From: Vibrio splendidus
GTDB lineage: Bacteria > Pseudomonadota > Gammaproteobacteria > Enterobacterales > Vibrionaceae
Length of the DNA stretch: 64,000 nucleotides
Reading direction: 5' to 3'
Assembly (NCBI RefSeq): GCF_001557875.1
Contig: NZ_LNRF01000001.1
Coordinates: 682,001-746,000, forward strand
The notes under the pieces were generated by a model. The model did no database searches and was not told the origin of the DNA. It saw only the letters and a program-made list of their open reading frames with translations. A program made the translations under genes and the position numbers. Shown here in pieces: positions 54,246 to 63,227 of this stretch (position 1 is its first letter; each line of letters starts with the position of its first letter).

Positions 54246-54545
54246 ATGATTAATAAACGTTTTTTTAAAACGAAAGATGAAGTTGAAGTGACCTTCGAGC
54301 TAGAAGCTCAAGAAGCGAACTCAGTATCCATCGTTGCTGACTTTCTTGATTGGAAAGCCACGCCAATGAAAAAACTGGCGAAAGGGAAGGTTTACAAGTT
54401 TAAAACTCGCTTACCTAAAGATGGCGAGTTTCAATTTCGCTACCTAGTTGATAACCAACAATGGGTTAACGATGCAAATGCTGATCGTTACATCCCTAAC
54501 GAGTTTGGTGAAGACAACTGCTTGGTATCGACGGTTAACGCTTAA
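54246..54545 (+). CDS. stand-alone glycogen-binding CBM48 protein
   Basis: 99 residues from ATG 54246 with GGAG upstream. The sequence is one isoamylase N-terminal/AMPK-type glycogen-binding module: DEVEVTFELEAQEANSVSIVADFLDWKATPMKKL, here quoted as SIVADFLDWKATPM, EFQFRYLVDNQQWVNDANADRY in pieces (EFQFRYLVD, WVNDANADRY). The two tryptophans and the RYLVD strand are the glucan-contacting positions of the family. No catalytic partner is fused, so it may bind glycogen or regulate an enzyme. A CRP-like site lies upstream. Confidence 0.88.
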   Translation: MINKRFFKTKDEVEVTFELEAQEANSVSIVADFLDWKATPMKKLAKGKVYKFKTRLPKDGEFQFRYLVDNQQWVNDANADRYIPNEFGEDNCLVSTVNA

Positions 54546-54615
54546 CTTTGGCCTAAATTATCAACTAATTCGCTTCGTCTATTAATTAATCGAAACGGAA
54601 TAACGTAAATCAATC

Positions 54616-54647
54616 AAAAGCAGATACTAGCCGTTTCTGCTTTTTTA
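54616..54647 (+). terminator. intrinsic terminator after the CBM48 gene
   Basis: AAAAGCAGA (54616-54624) pairs with TCTGCTTTT (54636-54644), and the U-tract continues. Confidence 0.85.
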
Positions 54648-54821
54648 TTTTCAAATTTAGCGGTTAATTTTATTTCTCGTTTAATTGCTTCTTCATCTAT
54701 GGCAACTCAATGACTTAGCCTAAATTGAGCAGATTCATATCATATTATGACAATGCATTGATGATTTATGCGTTTGAAAAGCATATCCTATGCCTTTATA
54801 TCGTAGAAAGACCTGTTTACC

Positions 54822-56114
54822 GTGTATTCAAAAATATTTCCCTCTCCGTTTGCTGAGCTTTCACCTGTAAAAAAAGTAGCTATTTTAGGGCTGCCACTTA
54901 TTGCAGCGATTGGTGTTGCTCTGCAATCTTCACAATCGGATCTGACGAAAACGATCGATCTTGATTTACCAGACTCAACCGTTATTGAGTCAATTCTGTC
55001 ACCTTCTTCTGTTACCGTTATTGAGCCACCGACATTTGAGTATCAAATTCAAACGGGCGATAACTTGAGTAGCATTTTCACTCAACTTGGATTTTCTTAT
55101 AAATCGATGATGAGCGTGATGGAAACCGATTTGAACTTTCTTGCGTTAGATACGCTTCGTCCGGGCAATACATTACGTTTCTGGCGTGATGAAGCGACGG
55201 GTGAACTTTCCAAAATGGAACTTCAATTTAGCGTCGCAGATAAAGTGGTTTATCGACTGCTTGATGACGGTAGCTACGAATTCGAAGATATTTCTATTCC
55301 GGGTGAATGGAAGCAAAAGCCTTTAGTGGGTGATATTCAAGGCAGTTTCTCGATGTCAGCTAACAAGGTTGGCCTGAATAGTCTTGAGATTGATCATATT
55401 GTTACTCTGTTGAAAGATAAGCTGAATTTTAGCCGTGATTTGCGTGCTGGTGATCAGTTTGAAGTGCTTCAAAAGGCTCAATTTGTTGATGGTGTTGCAA
55501 CCGGAAAACGTGAAATTGAAGCGATTAAGATCATGAATCGTAATCGTGTTGTGTCTGCGTATTTACATACTGATGGGCAATATTACGATGCCAATGGCGA
55601 TAGCTTGCAGCGTGCTTTCCAACGTTACCCTGTGAGCAGTGGTTGGCGTCAAAGTTCTCAATTTAATCCTAAGCGCTTACACCCCGTGACCGGGCGAGTC
55701 TCACCGCACAATGGTACAGATTTCGCGACGCCGATTGGCACCCCAGTTCAAGCGACGGGTGATGGCAAAGTGATTATGACTCGTAAGCACCCATACGCCG
55801 GTAATTACGTGGTTATTCAGCACGGTAGTACTTATAAAACACGCTACCTACATTTGAGCAAGATCCTCGTGCGTAAAGGACAAACGGTATCTCGTGGTCA
55901 GCGCATTGGCTTATCAGGTAAAACTGGCCGAGTGACGGGCGCACACTTGCACTACGAGCTAATTGAGCGCGGTCGTCCTGTGAATGCAATGACAGCAAAT
56001 ATCCCTATGGCAGATTCTGTGCCTAAAAAGGAGAAAGCGACGTTTGTAGCAGCAAGAGATGAAGCTGATAAGCTGTTAAAAGTCGCTTTAGAAGCCCAAT
56101 CTAATAACAGCTAG
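54822..56114 (+). CDS. M23 peptidoglycan DD-endopeptidase, ShyA/MepM-like
   Basis: 430 residues with a GTG start. One N-terminal membrane helix (VAILGLPLIAAIGVALQ) is followed by an OapA/LysM-like region (YQIQTGDNLSSIFTQLGFSYKS in pieces: TGDNLSSIFTQLG), a linker domain, and the zinc M23 domain (~285-395). Zinc ligands are H-x3-D in HNGTDFATP (near residue 296) and HxH in GAHLHYEL (near 378), with RYLHLSK between. It cuts D-Ala-mDAP cross-links so that the wall can grow. Related to V. cholerae ShyA by length and layout. Confidence 0.93.
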   Translation: MYSKIFPSPFAELSPVKKVAILGLPLIAAIGVALQSSQSDLTKTIDLDLPDSTVIESILSPSSVTVIEPPTFEYQIQTGDNLSSIFTQLGFSYKSMMSVMETDLNFLALDTLRPGNTLRFWRDEATGELSKMELQFSVADKVVYRLLDDGSYEFEDISIPGEWKQKPLVGDIQGSFSMSANKVGLNSLEIDHIVTLLKDKLNFSRDLRAGDQFEVLQKAQFVDGVATGKREIEAIKIMNRNRVVSAYLHTDGQYYDANGDSLQRAFQRYPVSSGWRQSSQFNPKRLHPVTGRVSPHNGTDFATPIGTPVQATGDGKVIMTRKHPYAGNYVVIQHGSTYKTRYLHLSKILVRKGQTVSRGQRIGLSGKTGRVTGAHLHYELIERGRPVNAMTANIPMADSVPKKEKATFVAARDEADKLLKVALEAQSNNS

Positions 56115-56168
56115 TTAGACTCTTTGAGATAACCTTGAATAAGGCTGTTATTCATCAAGCCGCTAATT

Positions 56169-56219
56169 AAAACCGCGAGAGCATCACTCCGAGTTGAGTC
56201 ATGTTCTCGCGGTTTTTTT
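56169..56219 (+). terminator. intrinsic terminator after the M23 gene
   Basis: AAAACCGCGAGA (56169-56180) pairs with TCTCGCGGTTTT (56205-56216) plus further T residues. The 24-nt loop can pair partly as well. Confidence 0.92.
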
Positions 56220-56247
56220 GATCCTAGCTCAATATAAGGATAGCTGT

Positions 56248-58092
56248 TTAAGCTAAAGGCTCCGAATGAGTAACATAGCTGACGATAGCCTCAGGTCGCA
56301 TCGGTGGTGAGTAGAGATAGCCTTGAATTTTGTCACACCCCATTGCGTGCAGTTTTTCTAATTGCTCAAGCTTCTCGACCCCTTCCGCGACTAATGACAC
56401 ATCGAGCCTATGAGCAAGTTGAACAATCAACCAGACAACGCTCTCGGATGTTGAGCTTGTTAGTAAGTTACGAATAAAGGTGGCATCAATTTTAATGCAA
56501 TCGATAGGGTAACTGTGGATGTAGTTCAAACTGGAGTAGCCCGTACCGAAGTCGTCGAGTGCAATCGTGAAGCCTTGTCCTCTAAGGAAGTTTAGCGCTG
56601 ATTTTATCTCTTGAGTTGGTGAAAGCAGCACCGTTTCAGTTAGCTCAATAACAAACTCGTTTGCTTTAAAGTGATATTGTTCAATGGTACGAGTGAGGTA
56701 GGAAATGTAACGCTTAGAGTCGGTAAGTTCATGAGCGGAACAGTTTATTCCAAGTTTAACTTTATAGCCTAAGCCTTGTTCTAATGTTGTTTTTGCACGG
56801 CACACCAACTCGATGATGCGTTCTCCCAGTTCTACAATCAGCCCTGATTCTTCTGCCACTTGAATGAATTCCACAGGCGATATATCACCATGTTTGTTCG
56901 TTTTCCAGCGAGTGAGTACTTCGAAATATTCCCATCGAGTATCAGCTTGACCCACGATCGGCTGCACAACTACGTACATGCCATTACCATTGGGTACATA
57001 ACTGTCTGCAATAGGACTCTCAAGCTCACTTCGTAAGGCGGTGATTAACTCGGTTTTCCTTTGATAACGGACCCTCAAGTGAGTGTCGTAACATTGAATG
57101 TGGGTATCTTGGCTGTGTTTACACTCTTTAAGTGCCAAGCTAGTGTTGAAGATGATCTGTTCTACGTCCTTGTCATCCCCATCTGAACGGGCAATGCCGA
57201 TACTAACGTCGAAATCGATTTTAATATCAACATTACTGTAACCTTGCTTTATCTTGGCTAGGATTTGCTCGCAAACTGCTATTGGGTCTGAATGATAGGT
57301 AATGAAAGCAAACTCATTGCCAGCAGTCCGGAAAGTCAGATTGCTTTCGGGTAAGGTTCTACGCAATGTTTCTGCGACAAATTGAAGTACCTTATCGCCA
57401 ATATAATTGCCGTGCATGTCATTGATGGCTTTGAAGCTATTGATGTCGAGCAGGGCGAGCGAGAATGGAGTGACGCTCTGTTGAGTGATCGATTCCAAGG
57501 TATCAGACAAGCAGCTTCGGTTTAGTACCCCCGTTAAGCTGTCGTGTGATACTTCGTAACTGAGTTGATTAACCAGTTGTTCAGAACGGTCGTTGAACCA
57601 CATTTCACGCAAGGTGTGGATGATGATGTCAGCGAACAATTGGTGGTGTTTTATCACGTCTTGTTGTTGAACTGGACTTAGAGGCGAGGTGAACGTTGAG
57701 AACAACACCCCCATCACTTCACCACTTTGAGTACGAGTAGGGATCGCGATGGAGTTTTGTGAGGTGATTTCCTGCCTAAATGCCGATGTTGGCAATGACT
57801 GGACGACATGCTGAGCAAACGAGCAATCCGGGTGTCTTTGATTGACTGCTTGTTGGTAGATCTGCCCATGACGTGCATTGATTTTATCATGCAGTACATG
57901 GTCAGAGTGGGCGATCACCAAAGGAACGATTTGATCTGGGAAGTGCTTCTTCTCAATGATACTGGTGTACTGAGTACCAAAGGTTTGATGTAAAGTAAGT
58001 ACGGCTGACTCTAAAAGGTCGACACCTTCCAATTTCAGTAAACGACCAATGCGCTCTGTGTCTATCATGCTGTTATGCGTATGTTGAGTCAT
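56248..58092 (-). CDS. GAF - degenerate GGDEF - EAL protein
   Basis: About 614 residues; the ATG at 58092 is chosen because AAGGA lies 8 nt upstream, while the first ATG (58101) overlaps it. Residues ~1-165 resemble a GAF-like sensor, ~180-340 a GGDEF domain and ~360-610 an EAL domain. The GGDEF signature reads AGNEF (RTAGNEFAF), so cyclase activity is doubtful, while VLDINSFKAIND-type metal residues remain (LALLDINSFKAIND). The EAL core is intact apart from E-V-L: EVLTRWK, NCSAHELT, ELTETVLL, DDFGTGYSSL, IKIDATFI, VAEGVE. It is probably a c-di-GMP phosphodiesterase. A CRP-like palindrome lies upstream. Confidence 0.9.
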   Translation of the reverse strand: MTQHTHNSMIDTERIGRLLKLEGVDLLESAVLTLHQTFGTQYTSIIEKKHFPDQIVPLVIAHSDHVLHDKINARHGQIYQQAVNQRHPDCSFAQHVVQSLPTSAFRQEITSQNSIAIPTRTQSGEVMGVLFSTFTSPLSPVQQQDVIKHHQLFADIIIHTLREMWFNDRSEQLVNQLSYEVSHDSLTGVLNRSCLSDTLESITQQSVTPFSLALLDINSFKAINDMHGNYIGDKVLQFVAETLRRTLPESNLTFRTAGNEFAFITYHSDPIAVCEQILAKIKQGYSNVDIKIDFDVSIGIARSDGDDKDVEQIIFNTSLALKECKHSQDTHIQCYDTHLRVRYQRKTELITALRSELESPIADSYVPNGNGMYVVVQPIVGQADTRWEYFEVLTRWKTNKHGDISPVEFIQVAEESGLIVELGERIIELVCRAKTTLEQGLGYKVKLGINCSAHELTDSKRYISYLTRTIEQYHFKANEFVIELTETVLLSPTQEIKSALNFLRGQGFTIALDDFGTGYSSLNYIHSYPIDCIKIDATFIRNLLTSSTSESVVWLIVQLAHRLDVSLVAEGVEKLEQLEKLHAMGCDKIQGYLYSPPMRPEAIVSYVTHSEPLA

Positions 58093-58242
58093 AGTCACCA
58101 TCCTTAGTTAACCAGATTCACTGTGTAAGCTGTATGTGTATGATCTTGTCTATACGATTTTGGCACTACGCAGTCTTAAGTTATATTACCCATATGCGTC
58201 TAGTTTATTATTGTTCGTATTGTATAACTTTTCAAATTAAAA

Positions 58243-58258
58243 TGTGACTTATTTCACA
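58243..58258. promoter_or_regulatory. perfect CRP-like palindrome TGTGA-N6-TCACA
   Basis: TGTGA CTTATT TCACA is a full match to the CRP consensus core. It overlaps the LysR gene's stop codon and lies about 150 bp upstream of the GGDEF-EAL start. Confidence 0.6.
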
Positions 58259-59150
58259 GAGCCTGAGTGCTGCGCTCTTTGTCTAGCCTCTCTTTTAAAT
58301 GATCCAGAAATAACTTGGTTCGCGTATGTGAGTAATCAAGCTTAGGGTAATACGCGTAAACCATCACTTCGTCGGCGGTTATATTTGGCAATACTGGAAC
58401 TAACGTCCCTTGTTTAAGATCTTCTTTGATCATCGCTTTGATGGTTAACAACACTCCCATTCCTCGCTTCGCAGCATGAAACAAAGCTTCTGGATTCGTG
58501 GTAGCAAAGTTGCCGTTTAAAGTGATGCGTTGCCCTTTGGTTAGCGTGACTTCACGGGTTGGACGCTCTCCCCAGATCAAGGAGTTGTGTTGTTCTAAGT
58601 CCTGCTCGCTTGTGGGGTAACCATGTTTGGCTAGATAACTCGGCGCAGCATAGAAACTGGCCTTGTGTTCAAACAGCGGTGTTTTCTTGAAGCTTAACGA
58701 GTTGAGCTGCTCCAGTTCACGGCTGATCACGAGATCTAAGCCAAGTTCAGGCAGTTGACCAGACGTAGTGGTGATGAGCTGTACCTTAATATCTGGATAT
58801 TTTTCTAGGAAATCGTCCATGTGTTGCACGAGAAATTTAGAGCCAACTGCGATGGTTGCTCCAATCTTTAATAGGCCTGCGGGAGTTTGGTTAACTGAGC
58901 GAGTTTCATCAATGATTGACTGCCAGTTATCGAGTTGATCTTTGGCTCTTTGGTAAAATAGTGCGCCCGCTTCGGTTTGGCTGATTGAGCGAGTAGTGCG
59001 CTTTAACAGTTGAGTGCCAATGCGTTCTTCAAGCCAGTTTACTCTTTTACTGATCGCTGAGCTGGTGGTGTTGAGTTTACGCGCAGCGCCATTGAAACTG
59101 CCTTCTTCAACCACTCTAACATAGCTTTTTACGTTGAGAATCCAATCCAT
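58254..59150 (-). CDS. LysR-family regulator
   Basis: 298 residues. The N-terminal winged helix (SYVRVVEEGSFNGAARKLN, SSAISKRVNWLEERIGTQLLKRTTR in pieces) and a periplasmic-binding-like effector domain are typical. It is divergent from an MFS drug-type transporter 108 bp away, the standard layout of a local regulator. The effector is unknown. Confidence 0.93.
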   Translation of the reverse strand: MDWILNVKSYVRVVEEGSFNGAARKLNTTSSAISKRVNWLEERIGTQLLKRTTRSISQTEAGALFYQRAKDQLDNWQSIIDETRSVNQTPAGLLKIGATIAVGSKFLVQHMDDFLEKYPDIKVQLITTTSGQLPELGLDLVISRELEQLNSLSFKKTPLFEHKASFYAAPSYLAKHGYPTSEQDLEQHNSLIWGERPTREVTLTKGQRITLNGNFATTNPEALFHAAKRGMGVLLTIKAMIKEDLKQGTLVPVLPNITADEVMVYAYYPKLDYSHTRTKLFLDHLKERLDKERSTQAL

Positions 59151-59258
59151 ATTATTTCCTATTGGGACTTAATTAAATTCCAATTTGGTTAATTATCAAT
59201 TACTGGTTTTGAATATAGACTTATATCATGAACAAATATCAAACGAATAGGGAATTTT

Positions 59259-60464
59259 TTGAACCAATCGACCTTTAAAAAAACGCCATTACTGTTAGCG
59301 ATGATGATCATTGCGACGGGACAAGTGGGTGTAAGCATCTACTTGCCATCACTGCCGCTCATTGCTGCTGACTTAAGTGTCACTCAAGTTGATGTACAGC
59401 TTCTTGTCACGCTATTTTTAGTAGGCTTTGGCTTATCTCAGCTATTTTACGGGCCGATGTCTGATGCGGTGGGAAGAAGACCTATCTTCTTGTTAGGTCA
59501 GGGTGTTTATTTGATTGGTACTGTTGTTTGTGTTGTCTTTTCTGACAACATAACAGCACTAGAAGTCGGCCGCTTGTTACAAGGCTTAGGGGCTGGTAGT
59601 GCCTCGGTGCTTGGGCGCAGCGTACTCCGCGACAGTTATGATGGCCCTCAACTGACCAAAGCGTTGTCTTATATCTCGATCACCGCTTCGATCATGCCAA
59701 TCATTGCGCCTGTATTTGGTGGTTGGATTTCATTTCACCTCGGTTGGCAAGCGGTGTTCCTGTTTGTTCTGATGTACTTATTGGCGATATTTACGCTAGG
59801 TTACTTTGTTCTTCATGAAACGTTGCCATACGGAAAGAGTCGCTTTGATGCCTGCCAAGTGGTGAAGAACTACGGACGCTTGTTGACCAATCGCCAAGTG
59901 TTAACCAGTGCCAGTTACAACTGGATGAGCTATATGGCGAGTTTGGTTTCGTTGTCGTTGTTTCCATTCTTAATGCAAGAGCAACTGGGGCTGACCGCCG
60001 CCGAATATGGCTCATTGATGATTGTCCCTTCGGCAGGCTTACTGATAGGTAGCGTCGCTTTAAACTTGCTCAACCGTAGGTTTAGTACGTCCCAGCTGAT
60101 GAGCCTAGCTATTTTGATTATCTTGGCGTCGGGAACTTGGCTTCTTACTCATGAATTATCCATCTTTAACCTAGTTTGGGCGTTTACTTGGTTGGCGATA
60201 GCACAAGGCATCTCGTTCCCACTATCAATCAGTATGTTATTAGAGCCTCATAAGAAGCAAGCGGGCGCAGTATCGGCGTTGTCAGGCTCAATTCAGATGT
60301 GTTTGGCGGGCTTGTTAGGAGGCTACTTAGTGGAAAGTTGGGTGACGACTCACCTACAGTTAGGTGTGTTTTATCTAATTATTGGTGCTTGTATGGGCAC
60401 AGTACTTTGGTCTTCAAAGAGAATGAATAAGAAAGCTACAGTAACCGAGGTTGAATACAGCTAA
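59259..60464 (+). CDS. MFS transporter, Bcr/CflA drug-efflux family
   Basis: 401 residues, twelve membrane helices. It uses a TTG start with AGGGA 5 nt upstream. Loop 2-3 motif GPMSDAVGRRPIFLLGQ and GLGAGSASVLGRSVLRD are Bcr/CflA signatures. It exports hydrophobic drugs or other small molecules in exchange for protons. Controlled, by inference, by the divergent LysR gene. Confidence 0.92.
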   Translation: MNQSTFKKTPLLLAMMIIATGQVGVSIYLPSLPLIAADLSVTQVDVQLLVTLFLVGFGLSQLFYGPMSDAVGRRPIFLLGQGVYLIGTVVCVVFSDNITALEVGRLLQGLGAGSASVLGRSVLRDSYDGPQLTKALSYISITASIMPIIAPVFGGWISFHLGWQAVFLFVLMYLLAIFTLGYFVLHETLPYGKSRFDACQVVKNYGRLLTNRQVLTSASYNWMSYMASLVSLSLFPFLMQEQLGLTAAEYGSLMIVPSAGLLIGSVALNLLNRRFSTSQLMSLAILIILASGTWLLTHELSIFNLVWAFTWLAIAQGISFPLSISMLLEPHKKQAGAVSALSGSIQMCLAGLLGGYLVESWVTTHLQLGVFYLIIGACMGTVLWSSKRMNKKATVTEVEYS

Positions 60465-60562
60465 AAAACTAGCTCGTTATTGTTTAGCCCACCGTCGTTA
60501 ATACGTTGTATTTGTATGGATGGTTTTCTACAATACCTGCGTCCATTTAATAGGTAATAAAC

Positions 60563-60913
60563 ATGCAGCAAAATGAATTTGAAGTACTGGTAAAAGCTAT
60601 CTGCGCACTAGATGGCCTGCCTCAAGCGCTTGAGCTATTGAAATCCAATGAGGATACAGAAGTCGCTGAGGCTGCTGCATCACTGACTGGTCAATTTGCA
60701 CTAGCTGAAGTGGAAGGCGAAAAGCGTATTTACCACGTGACGCTTCAAGAAAATGAACAAGGCGAAGAGCAAGAGTACATCGAACATGTCATGAATGAAG
60801 GCGATGACTTAATCAAATTTGCAGCTTGGTTCTTTGAAACAATGTTTGAATTGAAGCAAAAAGACACATACCAAATTGCTGGTAAAACTTACAGACAGCC
60901 AAAGCGCAGCTAG
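60563..60913 (+). CDS. conserved small acidic protein of unknown function
   Basis: 116 residues, rich in Glu. The N-terminal half is helical (FEVLVKAICALDGLPQALELL, AEAAASLTGQFALAEV), the rest has short strands (KRIYHVTLQENEQGEEQEYI) and the C-terminus is basic (GKTYRQPKRS). I recognise no domain. It has its own terminator and appears as an independent gene. Confidence 0.75.
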   Translation: MQQNEFEVLVKAICALDGLPQALELLKSNEDTEVAEAAASLTGQFALAEVEGEKRIYHVTLQENEQGEEQEYIEHVMNEGDDLIKFAAWFFETMFELKQKDTYQIAGKTYRQPKRS

Positions 60914-60935
60914 GGTTCTCAGTAAAGTATTTTAG

Positions 60936-60962
60936 AAAGCAGCTCTCTGAGCTGCTTTTTTT
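60936..60962 (+). terminator. intrinsic terminator
   Basis: AAAGCAGCTC (60936-60945), loop TCT, GAGCTGCTTT, then T-run. Confidence 0.92.
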
Positions 60963-61202
60963 ATAAGCGTCTAAATCAATGTCTTGGACTGATATTAGCA
61001 ATGGAGCATTAAGTTCAAACCAGAATTCAGGTTAACTCATTGATATGCATATTCAATGCTGATTAGCACAGAGGCAAAATTAGGTTTATTGCAATTTAAT
61101 AGCTTGCATTGCATTGCATTGAAGTGTGATTTAGATCTTGTTTTTGGGCGTTTTAAGTGTAAAATCCGCGCTAAAGAAAGTTGATTATGTGCGGAGATAA
61201 GC

Positions 61203-61337
61203 ATGAATTACGAACTAGGCCACGCATACCTTGGTCAAATGGCAGCAAAAAACATGATGCACGAAGCATTGTATGGCAAGCCAAAGCCAAAAAAAACATC
61301 ATTCCTTAAGCGAATGATGAAGAAAATGGCTAAATAA
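61203..61337 (+). CDS. small basic protein, 44 residues
   Basis: The frame reads MNYELGHAYLGQMAAKN and ends in KRMMKKMAK. GGAG lies 6 nt before the ATG and a strong terminator follows within 30 bp, so it is likely a real transcript with translation. The short protein has an amphipathic start and a highly basic end, and I do not recognise it. Confidence 0.65.
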   Translation: MNYELGHAYLGQMAAKNMMHEALYGKPKPKKTSFLKRMMKKMAK

Positions 61338-61360
61338 GCATTTTCAAAAACGGAATTTTA

Positions 61361-61395
61361 AAAGGCCTTAAACATCTATGATGTTTAAGGCCTTT
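61361..61395. terminator. bidirectional intrinsic terminator
   Basis: AAAGGCCTTAAACATC (61361-61376), loop TAT, and its exact complement (61380-61395), with A-rich and T-rich flanks. Confidence 0.92.
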
Positions 61396-61495
61396 GTCGT
61401 TTTAGCGATTGATGAAGTTCATCGCCCTGTTTTGTTGTGGATGGACACAAAAAACTCTGATTAATTCACGATTGGATTTATAGCTCTGTGTGAGT

Positions 61496-62113
61496 TTAGC
61501 CTGCCGATTGGTTGGACAGATCGACAACATTATTTGGGATGCTATCTAAACCATTCTCTTTCATCCATGCATCTAAGTTGTCTGCTCCACCGATGTATTT
61601 ACCATCGAGCCAGATCTGAGGGACAGTTACTGGTGTTTTCTCACCAATGTGCGCTTTTACTTCTGGAATCATGCGATACAAAGCTGCGCTGTCTTTTACG
61701 ACATCATGGTATTGGTATTCAACACCCGCTTCATCAAGCATTTTCTTCGCCTTAACGCAGAATGGGCAGGTCGCTTTACCATAAACAATATTGCCTTTTA
61801 GGGTATCTCTTTTGGTCCATTCTTTAATGACCGATTGAATCAGAACACCACGATTTAGTGCTTCGCCTTGGCTTACTACTTTACCTTCAACAACAAGGAT
61901 CGGAGCATGCCAAGAGCCTAGCTTTAAAGGTTCCCACCAGTGAGATAACCAATCTTTCACTTCCAGTTCGACATCAACACCGGCCAACTCATTCTCGAAA
62001 GTATCCTTCAGAATGTCTTTGGTAAGGGTACATTCCCCACATGGAATATTAACTTTAAATGGACCCCAGCTGCCTGCCCAACGGTATAGTGTAATCTTGA
62101 CTGGTTTCTTCAT
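61496..62113 (-). CDS. glutaredoxin-family protein with two thioredoxin folds
   Basis: 205 residues. The C-terminal domain (~105-200) is a glutaredoxin with C-P-F-C at residues 116-119 (GKATCPFCVKAKK), TVPQIWLDGKYIGG with the cis-Pro. The N-terminal domain (~1-95) also looks thioredoxin-like: C-G-E-C at residues 25-28 (NIPCGECTLTK), and HAPILVVEGKVVSQGEAL with the cis-Pro loop. So two redox sites lie in one chain. Electron donor and target are unknown. Confidence 0.85.
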   Translation of the reverse strand: MKKPVKITLYRWAGSWGPFKVNIPCGECTLTKDILKDTFENELAGVDVELEVKDWLSHWWEPLKLGSWHAPILVVEGKVVSQGEALNRGVLIQSVIKEWTKRDTLKGNIVYGKATCPFCVKAKKMLDEAGVEYQYHDVVKDSAALYRMIPEVKAHIGEKTPVTVPQIWLDGKYIGGADNLDAWMKENGLDSIPNNVVDLSNQSAG

Positions 62114-62181
62114 GGTTACGGCCTCGTTTGAATTCTCTTATCCATATAGAACGGACAGCCGAACTATTTATTTCATCAACT

Positions 62182-63072
62182 CTAAGCTTTCTTTATTTTC
62201 GACGGTTTTTTGGTTTCCCAATGGGTAATAAACGCTACTGACGCAATAATAATAGCAGCCCCTAGCCATAAACGCCCCGGCGGAACCCAACTAAACACAA
62301 TCCAACCAGCTAAAACATTTAGCGGCAATTTCGCATGGTCAAACGGTTGAACAAATGAAGCATCAGCGACGGAATAAGCTTTTACAATTGCCCACTGAGC
62401 GAGTGCTGTCATTACACCAATAACAACCAATATTCCCCAAATAGTACCGCCGCTTGGAGTCTGCCAATCAGGCGCGGCAAGTAGGATATTAAATGGCGTT
62501 ATCAATAGTAAAAGGTAGACCACCATGGTTGAAGGGCTGTCTTGTGAAGAGAGCTTTTTCACCATCAATGAGTAGCATGCCCAAAAGAAAGCGGCGCCAA
62601 CTGGTAACAGTGTTGCCCAGTTAAAGTCTTCAGCCCATGGCTCGAGAATAACCATCGCACCAGCGAAGCCTGCTAAGGTCGCTCCCCAACGAGCTGCCAC
62701 AACTTTCTCTTTGAGAAACAACCCTGAACCTATGGTAGCGAATAGTGGCGATGTCATAAGAAGGGCAATGCCTTGCCAAATAGGTACTGGGTAAGCCAGT
62801 GCCCATATCCAAAGTTGAATACCAATAACAGACAAGAAGACACGAAATACGTGCAATTTTAGGTTGTCGGTTTTTAGCGCGCGGCGAATCCCCAGCGTTT
62901 TCAGATAAGGAAGAATCGCGAACAACGCGATAGCGTATTGAATGACGGCAACGGTAGTAGAAGTCAGTCCGAAGTGAATGCTAGCGATTTGGGTTAGGCT
63001 ATTAATAATGGCAAAGGCTAGGCCTGCGGTTAGCATCCAGCTAGCGCCTTGGATCGGATGGTGTTGTGACAT
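62182..63072 (-). CDS. EamA/DMT-family transporter
   Basis: 296 residues, ten predicted membrane helices in two EamA halves. The start is preceded by a polar N-terminus, and the C-terminus is basic (KKPSKIKKA). The PVPIWQGIALLMTSPLF and AFFWACYSLMVKKLS segments fit the family. DMT exporters move metabolites or drugs. No neighbour suggests a substrate. Confidence 0.9.
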   Translation of the reverse strand: MSQHHPIQGASWMLTAGLAFAIINSLTQIASIHFGLTSTTVAVIQYAIALFAILPYLKTLGIRRALKTDNLKLHVFRVFLSVIGIQLWIWALAYPVPIWQGIALLMTSPLFATIGSGLFLKEKVVAARWGATLAGFAGAMVILEPWAEDFNWATLLPVGAAFFWACYSLMVKKLSSQDSPSTMVVYLLLLITPFNILLAAPDWQTPSGGTIWGILVVIGVMTALAQWAIVKAYSVADASFVQPFDHAKLPLNVLAGWIVFSWVPPGRLWLGAAIIIASVAFITHWETKKPSKIKKA

Positions 63073-63172
63073 GATGCTTCTAATTATTTGATGTGGTCCG
63101 CCTATGATACGGATTTAGCAAGACTTAACCAGAAAAAGCATCGATGAAGTCAGTCAGAATATTTGAACATGA

Positions 63173-63202
63173 AAAAAGGTTGAGCCATTGCCCAACCTTT
63201 TT
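63173..63202 (-). terminator. terminator of the porin gene
   Basis: On the minus strand AAAAAGGTTG pairs with CAACCTTTTT around a 10-nt loop, followed by further T residues, 26 bp after the porin stop. Confidence 0.88.
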
Positions 63203-63227
63203 AGCCTCTATCTAAAGTCGATTTAGA

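Noticed and set aside
61104..61121. Three tandem TTGCA units
   Set aside because: Too short and too few to call a repeat element or binding array.
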